In this document: piece by piece, positions 16,526 to 26,301 of the stretch
Layout: every line of letters begins with the position of its first letter
Numbering within the stretch: the first letter of the stretch is position 1
Assembly (NCBI RefSeq): GCF_009749465.1
Contig: NZ_WBIS01000004.1
Coordinates: 203,609 to 267,608, forward strand
From: Agromyces terreus
GTDB taxonomy: Bacteria > Actinomycetota > Actinomycetes > Actinomycetales > Microbacteriaceae
DNA length: 64,000 nucleotides
Reading direction: 5' to 3'
Translations under genes and position numbers: made by a program
Notes under the pieces: generated by a model
What the model saw: the letters and a program-made list of their open reading frames with translations, nothing else
What the model was told of the DNA's origin: nothing
Databases searched by the model: none

Positions 16526-16703
16526 GGTCGAGGAGCGAAGCGTCTCGCTGGTCGAGGAGCGGAGCGTCTCGCTGGTCGAGGAGCGGAGCGTCTCGCTGGT
16601 CGAGGAGCGGAGCGTCTCGAGACCTGGGGTCGGGGTCTCGAGACGGCGCTGGCGCGCCTCCTCGACCGGCGAGACGGCGCTGGCGCGCCTCCTCGACCGG
16701 CGG
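16526..16703. repeat. GGTCGAGGAG dispersed repeat cluster 1
   Basis: Four head-to-tail 24-bp units of the form GGTCGAGGAGCGGAGCGTCT-CGCT (the first with one change) occupy 16526-16621. They are followed by the inverted arm GGTCTCGAGACGGCGCTGGC-GCGCCTCCTCGACC, which is then partly duplicated. The direct and inverted arms can form a long hairpin. It fills most of the 238-bp gap between the SDR and the helicase. Related copies are inside the helicase gene and at 44027-44168. Confidence 0.85.
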
Positions 16704-16756
16704 GCCGGCGCGACCGACGCAGCCGCGGGGTCGGTCGTCCGTGCGAGCATGAGGGC

Positions 16757-19700
16757 ATGACCGCCGAGCCGCCGCCCGCCCCCCGAGCGGATGCCGCGGA
16801 TGCCGCCGACTGGCGCTCGATGCTCGGCCCGCTCGCCGCGCGAGCCTCCGCCGCGGGCCGCAGCCCGGGCCAGGGCGACGCCGACGGGTCCGCACGTGGC
16901 GGGCCCGCGGCATCCGGCGCCCGTGCGCCCGCCTCGAAACGGCTGGGGCTGCAGTTCGAGCTGCGCCGCAAGGTCACCCGGCGCAACGAGCAGTGGCAGG
17001 GGCCGCGCGACGAGCCGGCGTCGCGCGCGGCATCCGTCGACCGGCTCGCGGTGCGCCCGGTCACGCAGGGTGCGCGCGGGGCGTGGATCAAGGCGCACCT
17101 CACGTGGCAGAACGTCGCCTATCAGGGCGAGGCGGGCGGCTTCGACCCCGCGCACGCCCGCTGGTTCGCGCAGTTCGCGTTGCTGAAGGGCAGCTCGCCG
17201 AGCGTGTACACGACCTACGGCTCCGAGTGGGTCACGCTCGACGAGTTCGAGAGCCCGCTGCTCTGGGCCCTGTTCGCCGAGGCCGGGCGGCTGGGCGTCG
17301 CGCTCGTCGGCTCCGACGTCACGCCCGAGGTGCTCGTGCATGCGTCGGCGACGATCGCGCTCGACGCGCGCGAGACCCCCGACGGAACCCTCACGCTCAC
17401 GCCCGAGCTCGCCTTCGACGACGTCGCGGGGGTGGTCGCGAACGCGCGACCCGTCGGCGGGCACGGCGTCTACCGGTTCGATTTCGAGCGCGGATGCCTC
17501 GAGCTCGCGCCGTTCGTCGACCCCGTGTCCGACGCGGCACGAGCCCTGCTCGACGGCGGGCAGCCGGTGCGGGTGCCGCCGTCCGAGAAGGCCGAGTTCC
17601 TCCGCGCGTACCCGGCGCTCGCCCGCTCGGTGCCCGTCACGAGCCGCGACGGGTCGTTCGCGCCGCCGCCGCCCGCACCCGCCGAGCTCGTGCTCGACCT
17701 CGCGTTCGAGCCGCGCGACGTGCTGCGCATGGCGTGGCACTGGCAGCACGCCGACGGGCGGGTCGTGTTCGTCGGCGCGCCCGAGGGCGCCGACGGCGAC
17801 GTGGGGGCGCCGGCCTCGATCGCCGCGGCCGCCGCCGACCCCGACCTCGACGACGACCTGCTCGCGCGGGTCGCCGACGTGCTCGGCTGGATCCCGCTCG
17901 ACACGGTGCTGCTCCGCGGCGTCGACGCGGCCGAGTTCTGCGCCGAACGCCTGCCGAGGCTCGAGGCGCTCGCCACGGGGCATCCGCTGCGCATCGAGGT
18001 CGAGGGCGAACGCCCCGACTACCGGCTGCTCACCGAACCGGCGAAGGTGCGCGTCACCACGGTCGAGTCGCGCAAGACCGACTGGTTCGACCTCGGCGTC
18101 GTCATCACGATCGACGGCAAGACCGTGCCGTTCATGCCCCTGTTCCGCGCGCTCGCGAAGGGGCAGCGGCGCCTGCTGCTCGTCGACAAGACGTACCTCA
18201 TGCTGAACCAGCCGGTGTTCGAACCGCTGCGCGACCTCATCGAGGAGGCCGGCACGCTCGCCGAGTGGGAGACGGGCCTTCGCATCCACGCGAGCCGCAC
18301 GAGCCTCTGGGCCGATTTCGAAGACCTGGCGGATGTCGCGGAGCCGGCGGTCTCGTGGCGGCGCACCGTCGAGGCGCTCGAGCACGAACGCGTCGAACCG
18401 CTGCCGCAGCCGCCCGGCGTCGCGCTGCCGCTGCGGCCGTACCAGCTCGCCGGGTTCCGGTGGCTCGCGTTCCTCTGGCGGGCGCGCCTCGGCGGCATCC
18501 TCGCCGACGACATGGGCCTCGGCAAGACCGCGCAGACCCTCGCGCTCATCGAGCATGCCCGGGGCTGGTCGAGGAGCGACGGAGGAGCGTCTGCTGGCTG
18601 GTCGAGGAGCGACGCAGGAGCGTCTCGAGACCTGGGCGGGGGGTCTCGAGACGGCGCTGGCGCGCCTCCTCGACCGGCGGAGGCTGGCTGGTCGAGGAGC
18701 GACGGAGGAGCGTCTCGAAACCTGGGCGAGGGGTCTCGAGACGGCGCTGGCGCGCCTCCTCGACCGGCGGAGGCGGACGGCGACGCTCGCCCGTTCCTCG
18801 TCGTCGCGCCCACGTCGGTCGCCTCGAACTGGGCACGGGAGGCGGCCCGGTTCACGCCGGGGCTGCGCGTGGCATCCGTCACCACGACCGAGGCGAAGCG
18901 CAAGGGGTCGATCGCCGAGGCCGCGGCTTGCGCCGACCTCGTCGTCACCACCTACGCCGTGCTGCGCCTCGAGGCCGAGGCGTTCGCCGCCCTCGAGTGG
19001 GGCGGGCTCGTGCTCGACGAGGCGCAGTTCGTGAAGAACGCCGCCACGAAGGTGCACGCGGCGGCCCGCGGCATCCGTGCGCCCTTCCGGCTCGCCGTCA
19101 CCGGCACGCCCATCGAGAACGACCTCGGCGAGCTCTGGGCGATCCTGCAGCTCGTGGCGCCCGGGCTCTTCCCCTCGCGGCGCGCCTTCGACGAGCAGTA
19201 CCGGCGACCCATCGAACAGGACCGCAACCTCGAACGGCGCGAGCGCCTGCGGCGACGCATCCGCCCACTCCTGCTGCGCCGCACGAAAGAGGTGGTGGCG
19301 CCCGAACTGCCGCCCAAGCAGGAGCAGGTGCTCGAGGTCGCCCTCGCGCCCGCCCACCGCCGCCTCTACGACACGATGCTGCAGCGCGAGCGGCAGAAGC
19401 TCCTCGGCCTCATCGACGACCTCGACCGCAACCGGTTCATCGTCTACCGCTCGCTCACGCTGCTGCGCATGCTCGCGCTCGACGCGACGCTCATCGACGA
19501 CGATCGCTACGCGGGCATGCCGTCGGCGAAGCTCGACGCCCTCTTCGAGCAGCTCGACGACGTGATCGCGGAGGGGCACCGGGCGCTCGTGTTCAGCCAG
19601 TTCACCTCGTTCCTCGGGCGGGCCAGGGCGCGCCTCGAGGCCGCCGGCGTGCCGTACGCGTACCTCGACGGGTCGACCCCGGTTCGCCGCCGCGACGCCG

Positions 19701-20065
19701 AGATCGCGCGGTTCCGCGCGGGCGAGGCATCCGTGTTCCTCATCAGCCTGAAGGCCGGCGGATTCGGGCTGAACCTCACCGAGGCCGACTACGTGTTCCT
19801 GCTCGACCCGTGGTGGAACCCCGCGAGCGAGGCGCAGGCCGTCGACCGCACGCACCGCATCGGGCAGACGAAGCAGGTCATGGTCTACCGGCTCGTCGCA
19901 GCCGACACGATCGAGCAGAAGGTCATGGCGCTGAAGGAGCGCAAGGGCGAACTCGTGGCGTCCATCCTCGACGCCGGCGTCGGAGGCGAGGCCGAAGCGG
20001 ATGCCGCGGGCGCACGCGGCGTCGAGGCGCTCACCGCCGACGACCTGCGGAGCCTGCTCGGGTGA
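16757..20065 (+). CDS. SNF2-family DEAD-like helicase/ATPase with repeat insertion in the ATPase domain
   Basis: A 1102-residue SWI2/SNF2 ATPase that translocates on double-stranded DNA to remodel protein-DNA complexes. The N-terminal half (to about residue 540) is the bacterial SNF2-associated region. Motif I is DDMGLGKTAQT (Lys590); motif II is VLDEAQFVKN (about residue 753); motif III is LAVTGTPIEND. The helicase C lobe has ISLKAGGFGLNLTEADYVF and DPWWNPASEAQAVDRTHRIGQ. Between motif I and the next conserved strand (PFLVVAPTSVASNW), about 72 residues (about 603-674) are encoded by two GGTCGAGGAG repeat elements read through in frame. The ATG at 16757 fits the N terminus. The gene abuts the convergent P-type ATPase gene with no spacer. 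Confidence 0.9.
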   Translation: MTAEPPPAPRADAADAADWRSMLGPLAARASAAGRSPGQGDADGSARGGPAASGARAPASKRLGLQFELRRKVTRRNEQWQGPRDEPASRAASVDRLAVRPVTQGARGAWIKAHLTWQNVAYQGEAGGFDPAHARWFAQFALLKGSSPSVYTTYGSEWVTLDEFESPLLWALFAEAGRLGVALVGSDVTPEVLVHASATIALDARETPDGTLTLTPELAFDDVAGVVANARPVGGHGVYRFDFERGCLELAPFVDPVSDAARALLDGGQPVRVPPSEKAEFLRAYPALARSVPVTSRDGSFAPPPPAPAELVLDLAFEPRDVLRMAWHWQHADGRVVFVGAPEGADGDVGAPASIAAAAADPDLDDDLLARVADVLGWIPLDTVLLRGVDAAEFCAERLPRLEALATGHPLRIEVEGERPDYRLLTEPAKVRVTTVESRKTDWFDLGVVITIDGKTVPFMPLFRALAKGQRRLLLVDKTYLMLNQPVFEPLRDLIEEAGTLAEWETGLRIHASRTSLWADFEDLADVAEPAVSWRRTVEALEHERVEPLPQPPGVALPLRPYQLAGFRWLAFLWRARLGGILADDMGLGKTAQTLALIEHARGWSRSDGGASAGWSRSDAGASRDLGGGSRDGAGAPPRPAEAGWSRSDGGASRNLGEGSRDGAGAPPRPAEADGDARPFLVVAPTSVASNWAREAARFTPGLRVASVTTTEAKRKGSIAEAAACADLVVTTYAVLRLEAEAFAALEWGGLVLDEAQFVKNAATKVHAAARGIRAPFRLAVTGTPIENDLGELWAILQLVAPGLFPSRRAFDEQYRRPIEQDRNLERRERLRRRIRPLLLRRTKEVVAPELPPKQEQVLEVALAPAHRRLYDTMLQRERQKLLGLIDDLDRNRFIVYRSLTLLRMLALDATLIDDDRYAGMPSAKLDALFEQLDDVIAEGHRALVFSQFTSFLGRARARLEAAGVPYAYLDGSTPVRRRDAEIARFRAGEASVFLISLKAGGFGLNLTEADYVFLLDPWWNPASEAQAVDRTHRIGQTKQVMVYRLVAADTIEQKVMALKERKGELVASILDAGVGGEAEADAAGARGVEALTADDLRSLLG
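18563..18776. repeat. GGTCGAGGAG repeat cluster inside the SNF2 coding sequence
   Basis: Three direct arms (GGTCGAGGAGCGACGGAGGA and variants) and two inverted arms ending CGCGCCTCCTCGACC lie within the helicase gene between motif I and motif Ia. The whole stretch stays in frame and without stops. Sequence is almost the same as the intergenic cluster at 16526-16703. Confidence 0.9.
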
Positions 20066-22771
20066 TCAGGCATCGCGACGGCGGCGACGCAGCCACTTGT
20101 CGCCCTCGACGACGACGAGCAGCACGAGCGTCAGCCCGATGCATCCGAGCCACTGCCAGCCGGTGAGCGACACCGTGCCGAGCATGCGCTGGAGCACGCC
20201 GATCTCGGTCGACGCGACGATGAGCAGCACCGGCCAGACCAGGATCTTCGCGACCGCCGCGATCGGCGCCAGCAGGCCCGACTCGGGCGTGCGCCGCATG
20301 AGCAGCGCGCTCAGCACCGTCGCGAACCCGAGCACGACGTAGGCCATCGTCATCGACGCGGTCGGCTCGACCGGGCTCGGGGTGTCGGGGCCCCAGACGA
20401 GCGGCACGAGGGCGATCAGGAAGATGACGGCGCCGTAGACGAGCCACTCGACGAGCGAGACCGGGTTCACGACGCCGATCTTCGGATCGCGCGGCGGATG
20501 GCTCATGATGCCCGGCGGGTTCGCGTCGGCCGCGATCGCGAACACCGCGAACAGTGCCACGAAGAAGTTGATGAACAGTACCTGCGCCGGGAACAGGGCG
20601 ACGCCCTCGGCGATCGAGAACGCGCTCGCCGCGAGGAAGAGCATGATCAGGCTGAGCAGCTGCGTCATCTGGAACCGCAGGTACGCGGTGATCTTCGAGT
20701 AGACGATGCGGCCGATCTCGACCGCGTGCACGAGCGTCGCGAAGTTGTCGTCGGTGAGCACGAGCTTCGCGGCCTGCTTCGTGACCTCGGAGCCGGAGCC
20801 CATCGCGACGCCGATGTTGGCCTGCTTGATGGCGGCCGCGTCGTTCACGGCGTCGCCCGTCATCGCGACGATCGCGCCCTTCGACTGGAGCAGCCGCACC
20901 AGGCGGAGCTTGTCGTCGGGCGTGACCCGGCCGAACACGTGCAGGTTCGGCAGCCGGCCGAGCAGCTCCTCGTCGCTCATCCGCTTGAGGTCGGCGCCGC
21001 TCACCGCGCCCGTGCCGAGCCCGAGCTCGGCGCCGATCGCGCCCGCCGTGACGGCGTGGTCGCCCGTGATCATGCGCACGTCGATGCCCGCGTCGTGCGC
21101 CACGGCGACGGCGTCCTTCGCCTCGGTGCGCAGCGGGTCGACGATGCCGACGATGCCGATGAGCGAGAGCTCCTCGACCGCGGCCATCGGGTCGGCCGCG
21201 ACGCGGGCCTCGTCGGCGTCGTCGAGGAAGCGGGCCGCGATCGCGAGCGTGCGCAGGCCCGTCGCCGACATCCGCTCCAGCTCCGCGGTGGCCGAATCGG
21301 AGTCGACCGGCACCGTCTCGCGCGTCTCGCCGAGCATCGAGGTGCAGCGGCCGAGCACGACGTCGGGGGCGCCCTTGACGATGAGCACGAGCCGCGTCTC
21401 GCCGTGGACCGGGATGCGCTGCAGCGTCGCCATGAACTTGTAGTCGGAGTCGAACGGCACCTCGGCCAGCCGCGGGTAGTCCTTGCGGGCCCGATCGGCG
21501 TCGATGCCGAGCCGCGCCGCGAGCACCACGAGCGCCGCCTCGGTGGGGTCGCCCACCACCTCGCCGTCGGTCGACACCGTCGCGTCGTTCGGCAGGCCGA
21601 TGGCGAGCCCGAGCGTCGGCGCGTCGAGCGGTTCGTCGGAGGTGCCGAGCACCCGGCCCTCGAACGAGTAGCCCTCGCCCACGACCCGGTACGTGCTGCC
21701 GCCGAACCAGGCCGTGCGCACGGTCATCATGTTCAGCGTCAGCGTGCCGGTCTTGTCGGAGCAGATCGCGCTCGTCGCGCCGAGCGTCTCGACGTCGTTG
21801 AGCGAGGTGACGATGGCGCGCTCCTTCGCGAGCTTCGACGCGCCCCACGCGAGCAGGCTCTGCACGAAGACCGGCAGGCCGGTCGGGATCGCCGAGATCG
21901 CGACCGCGGTCGCGAGGAAGAGGAGCTCGTCGAGGCTCTGCCCGCGCACGAAGCCGATGATCACGATGACGAGCACCGCGCTCCAGGCGATGATGCCGAG
22001 CACCTTCGTGAGGCCGTCGAGCTCGACCTGCAGGGGCGACTTCTTGTCGCCGACCTGCGTCAGCATCGACGCGATGCGGCCCATCTGGGTGCGCATGCCG
22101 GTCTCGACGACCACGATGCGGGCGGTGCCGCGCGTGACCGACGTGTTCTGGAACACCATCGAGGTGCGGTCGGCGAGCGCCGTCGCGGCGGGGTTCTCGG
22201 CGGAGCCCTTCGGGATGGGCAGCGACTCGCCCGTGAGCGAGGACTCCTGGGTCTCGAGGTTCGCCGAGCGCAGGATGCGGCCGTCGGCCGGCACCAGGTC
22301 GCCCGACTCGAGGTCGACGATGTCGCCGGGCACGAGGCCGGTGGCGTCGATCTGCACGAGCACGCCGTCGCGCATGACGCGCGCCTTGGGCGTCTGCAGT
22401 TTCGCGAGCGCGTCGACGCTGCGGCGTGCCTTGACCTCCTGCTGGGTGCCCGTGACGACGTTGAACAGCACGAGGATCGCCACGATGATCGCGGTCGTGA
22501 CCTGCCCGATGAGCAGCGACACGATCGTGACCGCGATGAGCATGAGCGTCATGAGCTCGAGCACCTGGCTGAGGGCGATGCGCCACACGTTCGGCGGAGG
22601 CGCGCTGTGCAGCGCGTTCGGACCCGACTCGGCGAGCCGCCGCCCGACCTCGGCCGCCGTGAGCCCGTGGGAGCTCTCGGACTCGGTTCGGGCCACCGCG
22701 TCGTCTGGGGCGAGCGCCCACCACTCGACGCCAGACTCCTCGGTCGTGCTCTGCGCTGCTTCGATGGTCAC
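20066..22771 (-). CDS. P-type cation-transporting ATPase (P2-like) with altered core motifs
   Basis: A 901-residue P-type ATPase: actuator domain (LTGESLPIPKG), phosphorylation site CSDKTGTLT (residues about 339-345), nucleotide domain (KFMATLQ, KGAPDVVLGRC), hinge TGDAVNDAAAIKQANIGVAMG and about ten membrane helices. The general layout is that of Ca2+/cation P2 pumps. Two invariant motifs differ: the M4 cation site PEGLP reads PTGLP, and TGDGVNDAPAL reads TGDAVNDAAAI. The ion is therefore uncertain. The GTG at 22771 (VTIEAAQS), with a G-rich site upstream, is preferred because the extra 39 residues from 22888 look non-conserved; the longer start cannot be excluded. Confidence 0.88.
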   Translation of the reverse strand: MTIEAAQSTTEESGVEWWALAPDDAVARTESESSHGLTAAEVGRRLAESGPNALHSAPPPNVWRIALSQVLELMTLMLIAVTIVSLLIGQVTTAIIVAILVLFNVVTGTQQEVKARRSVDALAKLQTPKARVMRDGVLVQIDATGLVPGDIVDLESGDLVPADGRILRSANLETQESSLTGESLPIPKGSAENPAATALADRTSMVFQNTSVTRGTARIVVVETGMRTQMGRIASMLTQVGDKKSPLQVELDGLTKVLGIIAWSAVLVIVIIGFVRGQSLDELLFLATAVAISAIPTGLPVFVQSLLAWGASKLAKERAIVTSLNDVETLGATSAICSDKTGTLTLNMMTVRTAWFGGSTYRVVGEGYSFEGRVLGTSDEPLDAPTLGLAIGLPNDATVSTDGEVVGDPTEAALVVLAARLGIDADRARKDYPRLAEVPFDSDYKFMATLQRIPVHGETRLVLIVKGAPDVVLGRCTSMLGETRETVPVDSDSATAELERMSATGLRTLAIAARFLDDADEARVAADPMAAVEELSLIGIVGIVDPLRTEAKDAVAVAHDAGIDVRMITGDHAVTAGAIGAELGLGTGAVSGADLKRMSDEELLGRLPNLHVFGRVTPDDKLRLVRLLQSKGAIVAMTGDAVNDAAAIKQANIGVAMGSGSEVTKQAAKLVLTDDNFATLVHAVEIGRIVYSKITAYLRFQMTQLLSLIMLFLAASAFSIAEGVALFPAQVLFINFFVALFAVFAIAADANPPGIMSHPPRDPKIGVVNPVSLVEWLVYGAVIFLIALVPLVWGPDTPSPVEPTASMTMAYVVLGFATVLSALLMRRTPESGLLAPIAAVAKILVWPVLLIVASTEIGVLQRMLGTVSLTGWQWLGCIGLTLVLLVVVEGDKWLRRRRRDA

Positions 22772-22974
22772 GGAACCCCCGCTCGTCGTGCCGATACTGC
22801 ACACCATAGCGCCGAGACCGTCGCCCGCGGCAGTGCGAATCGGCACGGACGACGGATGCCCCGAGCCGAAGCTCGGGGCATCTGTCACGGGTCACCCGGT
22901 TCGCGGGGTGCGCGTCGGGTCGACGTGGGTGCGCGGGGGTTCGCGCGGGTGCGCGCCGGGATCTTCCGGCGCGG

Positions 22975-24423
22975 TCAGGCGCGTCGGCGGCGGGCGATCA
23001 CGAACAGCGCCCCGGCGCCCGCGAGCAGGGTCGCGGCGAGGGCGACGATGCCGACGGTCTCGACGCCGGTCGCGGCGAGGCCGGACTCGGGCTCACCGGT
23101 CGCGGCGGTCTCGGACGACGAGGCGGTCGTGGTCGAGGGCGACTCCGTGACGGGGTCGGACTCGACGGGCGGCTCGCCGCCGCCGATGCCGTCTTCGGGG
23201 CTCTCGGGGCGCTCGGGGTTGGCGGGCTCGTCGGGGTTGCCCGGGTTCTCGGGCTCGGTCGGCGTCTCGGGCTCGGTGGGCGTCTCGGGGTTGCCGGGCT
23301 CGTCGGGGTTGCCGGGCTCCTCGGGCTCGGTCGGGGGTGCGGGGTCGACGGGCGTCTCGGGCTCGGGCGAGCACTCGAGGCCCTCGCCGCCGGTCCACGG
23401 GTAGTTGTGGTGCTCGACGCCGGAGCCGCTCACGGTGAGGTCGCCGCCCACGAGCAGGCGACCGTTCGTCGACGTCCTGACGGTGGCGTCGGCGGCCGGC
23501 GCGAGCACGGAGCCGATGAGCTGGCCGTCGGTGCCGAGCTTCACGCTGGTCGCTTCCTCGAGGTTCCAGAGGATGCGCGAGGACCACTCGCCGAAGGCCG
23601 CGCTGCTCGGGCCGTCGAAGCGAGTGGATGTGTCGGCGAAGTAGTTCGGCGCCCAGTCGAGGCTCGTGCCCGTCACGTTGACGAGCACGGGCGCGTCGGC
23701 GGGCAGGTCGAAGACGACCGCCGGCGTCGTGCCGAGGGTCGCCGCATCGATGCTGAACACGTAGAGCGAGCGGTCGGCGGCGCTCGCGAAGGTCACCGTG
23801 CTGCCGGAGATCACGGCGGTGTCGGTGGCGGCCTCGGCCGCGAGGTCGCTCGAGGTCGACTCGATGAGCGCGCCGAAGCCGGAGTTCGGGCTGGTCGCGT
23901 CGGCGCCCAGGTTCCACCGCACCGTGCCGCCGTACGTGTCGATCGAGGCGCCGGTGTCGGCTCCGCCGACGTGGACGTCGCCGCCGCCGACGAGGTTGGC
24001 GCCGACGTGCACCCGCGTGCCGTTCTGCGTCGCGAGGTCGCCGCCGACGGCGAGCATCTGCGTGCCGGCCGGCGGGACGATGCCTGAGCCCGCGCCGGCG
24101 GTGCCGACGTTGAACACGCCGCCGCCGGTCTTGGCGAACGTCGCGTCGCCGGCGACGAGGAGGAGTCCCTCGGACTCGGCGGCGCTGCCGGTGGCGAGGT
24201 AGTCGCCGCCCGCGAACACGGCGACGCCGGTGTCGGAGAACAGCGGCGTGCCGCCGATGCCGGGGATCTGGCCCTCGACCGGGCATTCGGCCACGGGCGC
24301 GAGCGGCGCGGCGGATGCCGGGCCGGCGATCATGGCGAGGCCGGCGGCGCCGGTCACGGCGAGGCCGGCGGCGGTGAGCAGGCTCAGCGTCGAGCGGGTG
24401 CGTCGGGACGCGTGGGATGACAC
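22975..24423 (-). CDS. Choice-of-anchor A surface protein with sortase-type C terminus
   Basis: A 482-residue exported protein. A basic, hydrophobic signal peptide (ending near AGPASAAPLAP) leads into a choice-of-anchor A domain: repeated short beta strands such as GVAVFAGGDYLATGSAAESE and HVGANLVGGGDVHVGGADTG, ending in RLLVGGDLTVSGSGVEHHNY. A long Pro/Glu/Asn stalk of PETPTEPENPGNPDEP repeats would span the wall. The tail has LAATGVE, a hydrophobic helix and RRRRA, i.e. an LPXTG-like sorting signal with Ala at position 2. The GTG at 24423 follows a GGAG site. The 286-bp gap upstream contains an unusually A/T-rich tract at about 24570-24610, likely its promoter. Confidence 0.85.
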   Translation of the reverse strand: MSSHASRRTRSTLSLLTAAGLAVTGAAGLAMIAGPASAAPLAPVAECPVEGQIPGIGGTPLFSDTGVAVFAGGDYLATGSAAESEGLLLVAGDATFAKTGGGVFNVGTAGAGSGIVPPAGTQMLAVGGDLATQNGTRVHVGANLVGGGDVHVGGADTGASIDTYGGTVRWNLGADATSPNSGFGALIESTSSDLAAEAATDTAVISGSTVTFASAADRSLYVFSIDAATLGTTPAVVFDLPADAPVLVNVTGTSLDWAPNYFADTSTRFDGPSSAAFGEWSSRILWNLEEATSVKLGTDGQLIGSVLAPAADATVRTSTNGRLLVGGDLTVSGSGVEHHNYPWTGGEGLECSPEPETPVDPAPPTEPEEPGNPDEPGNPETPTEPETPTEPENPGNPDEPANPERPESPEDGIGGGEPPVESDPVTESPSTTTASSSETAATGEPESGLAATGVETVGIVALAATLLAGAGALFVIARRRRA

Positions 24424-24709
24424 GGTGGTGCTCCGTTCGGGTCGGGTGGTGCGGATGATGCGACGTCGGCGAGGCGGCGTGCCGGATCGCAGTCGTCGGG
24501 AGCTCTCGGCGGCGCCGCGGGCTGAGCGCGGCGCTGAGACCTCCGACTGGAGAGACCGGCGCACCCGCGAATCATGACGCGGATAAGTCAGGTTTCTTTA
24601 CTATCAGGCTTTGCGGTTCGAGCGCCAGCCCGGATCGGCACTTCTGGGCGGCCTCGCACGGGTTCCGCGGCAGCGGGCCCGGACTTCACCCCCGTTCGGG
24701 TGGCGGCGG

Positions 24710-26098
24710 CTACTCGAGCGGGAGATCGTCGCCCGGCGAATCGCCCGCGGCGGCGACGCCGCGTCGTGGTCGCCGGCGTCTGGGGCGAGGCTCGTCGAGC
24801 CCGATGTGGACGCGGGTGCGACGGCGCTCGACGATGATGAACGTCGCCCCGAGCGCCCAGAGCGGCACCTGCGTGAGGAACGCGAGCCGGAACGCCTCGA
24901 GGGAGTACGTGTCGGGCGATCCCGCGCCCTGGAGGTCCATCGCGAGGCCGATGAAGAAGATCGCGAGCAGCGCCGCGAGGAAGCCGCCGACGTTGACGAT
25001 ACCGGTCGCGGTGCTGAGCCGGTGCGCGGGGTTGAAGGTTCGCGCGTGGTCGAAGCCGATCATCGAGGCCGGGCCGCCCGTGCTCATGGCGAAGGCGAGC
25101 ACGAACAGCAGCCAGAGCGGCGCCTGCCCCGGCCAGAAGATCACGACGAGCCACACGAGCGCCTGGAGGCCGATGATCGGCAGCACCAGCAGGCGCGACC
25201 TCCGCTGCGGATGCCGGCTCGAGAGCGCGCCGATCACGGGCCCGGAGGCCATGCCGAACACGACGTAGACGCTGAACACGAGCGAGGCCACGGCGGGGGA
25301 GAGGCCCTCGCCCACGGTGAGGAACGGGAATCCCCACAGCAGCATGAACGCGGTGCCCGAGAACGGCGTCGTGAAGTGCGACCAGAACGCGAGCCGGGTC
25401 GCGGGGTGCGCCCAGGACTCCGTGAACCCCTGGCGCAGGTCGACGGAGGATCGCACGATCTGGATCGCGCCGGTCTCGGTGTCGACCGAGACGTCCTCGG
25501 AGCGGTCGGGCGGCCGGTTGCGGATGATCGCGAACGTCAGCACCGTGAACAGCACGCCGAGGCCCGCCAGGCTGCCGAAGGCGACCGACCAGCTCGTGGC
25601 GTGCAGCAGCGCCGCGAGCGGCACGATCGAGATGAGCTGGCCGGCCTGGCCGAGCAGTCCCGTCATCTGCACGAGGAACGGCGCCTGCCTGGCCGGGAAC
25701 CACACCGCGACGACGCGCAGCACGCTCGGGAAGATCGCCGCGTCGCCGGCGCCGAGGAGCACCCGGGCCACGAGGGCGGTGCCGACGTCGGGGGCGAAGG
25801 CCATGACGAGCTGGCCGACGGCCATCGTCGCCATGCCGATCGTGATGATCGGGCGGGCGCCGAAACGGTCGAGCAGCAGCCCCACGGGCACCTGCATCGT
25901 CGCGTAGACGGCGAGCTGCACGACCGCGAAGAGCGAGAGCACGGATGCGTCGGCGTCGAACCTGACCGCGGCGTCGACGCCGACCGCCGAGAGCGAGGTG
26001 CGGTTCGTGATCGAGACGATGTAGGCGGCGACGCCGACTCCCCAGATGAGCCACAGGCGCCAGGACGGCGTGCTGGTGCTCGGAAGGGGAGTCGTCAC
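24710..26098 (-). CDS. MFS transporter (nitrate/hexuronate-like group)
   Basis: A 462-residue major facilitator carrier with 12 predicted helices. The N-terminal half carries the loop 2-3 signature region VPVGLLLDRFGARPIITIG and the arginine-rich helix 4 (ALVARVLLGAGDAAIFPSVLRVVAVWFP); a cytosolic loop with RNRPPDRSEDVSVDTE separates the halves. Best general match is to the anion:cation symporter type sugar-acid/organic-anion group, but substrate is not readable. The GTG at 26098 (VTTPLPSTSTPSW) is preferred; an ATG at 26134 would add 12 polar residues. It is divergent from the SDR-TetR operon. Confidence 0.85.
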   Translation of the reverse strand: MTTPLPSTSTPSWRLWLIWGVGVAAYIVSITNRTSLSAVGVDAAVRFDADASVLSLFAVVQLAVYATMQVPVGLLLDRFGARPIITIGMATMAVGQLVMAFAPDVGTALVARVLLGAGDAAIFPSVLRVVAVWFPARQAPFLVQMTGLLGQAGQLISIVPLAALLHATSWSVAFGSLAGLGVLFTVLTFAIIRNRPPDRSEDVSVDTETGAIQIVRSSVDLRQGFTESWAHPATRLAFWSHFTTPFSGTAFMLLWGFPFLTVGEGLSPAVASLVFSVYVVFGMASGPVIGALSSRHPQRRSRLLVLPIIGLQALVWLVVIFWPGQAPLWLLFVLAFAMSTGGPASMIGFDHARTFNPAHRLSTATGIVNVGGFLAALLAIFFIGLAMDLQGAGSPDTYSLEAFRLAFLTQVPLWALGATFIIVERRRTRVHIGLDEPRPRRRRPRRGVAAAGDSPGDDLPLE

Positions 26099-26241
26099 CG
26101 TTCCATCTTCCCCCGGCGTGCGGCGATCCCCCATCCGACACCGGGAATCCCGTTCGCGCGCCGTGCGCCCGATCGAACGGGGTTCGGACGCAAGTACGGG
26201 ATTCCGGTCGAGTCGCTGGCGTCAGGGGTGCGAGTTTGCGT

Positions 26242-26261
26242 CATACCGTCTAGTCGGTATG
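26242..26261. promoter_or_regulatory. TetR-type operator 1 (SDR-TetR operon)
   Basis: CATACCGTCTAGTCGGTATG is a 20-bp palindrome with two mismatched positions. A TTTGCG (26235-26240) and TATGCT (26258-26263), spaced 17 bp, look like -35 and -10 boxes, so the operator fills the spacer and overlaps the -10. The same palindrome recurs at 31757, 41391 and 48478. Confidence 0.8.
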
Positions 26262-26301
26262 CTGGCTTCACCGCACGACCGCGAACTCGAAGGAGAGACG
26301 C

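Noticed and set aside
16184..19855. 1223-codon open frame on the minus strand
   Set aside because: It is antisense to the SNF2 helicase; its codons have no typical GC3 pattern and the protein is Arg/Glu/Gly low complexity. The sense gene has all helicase motifs.
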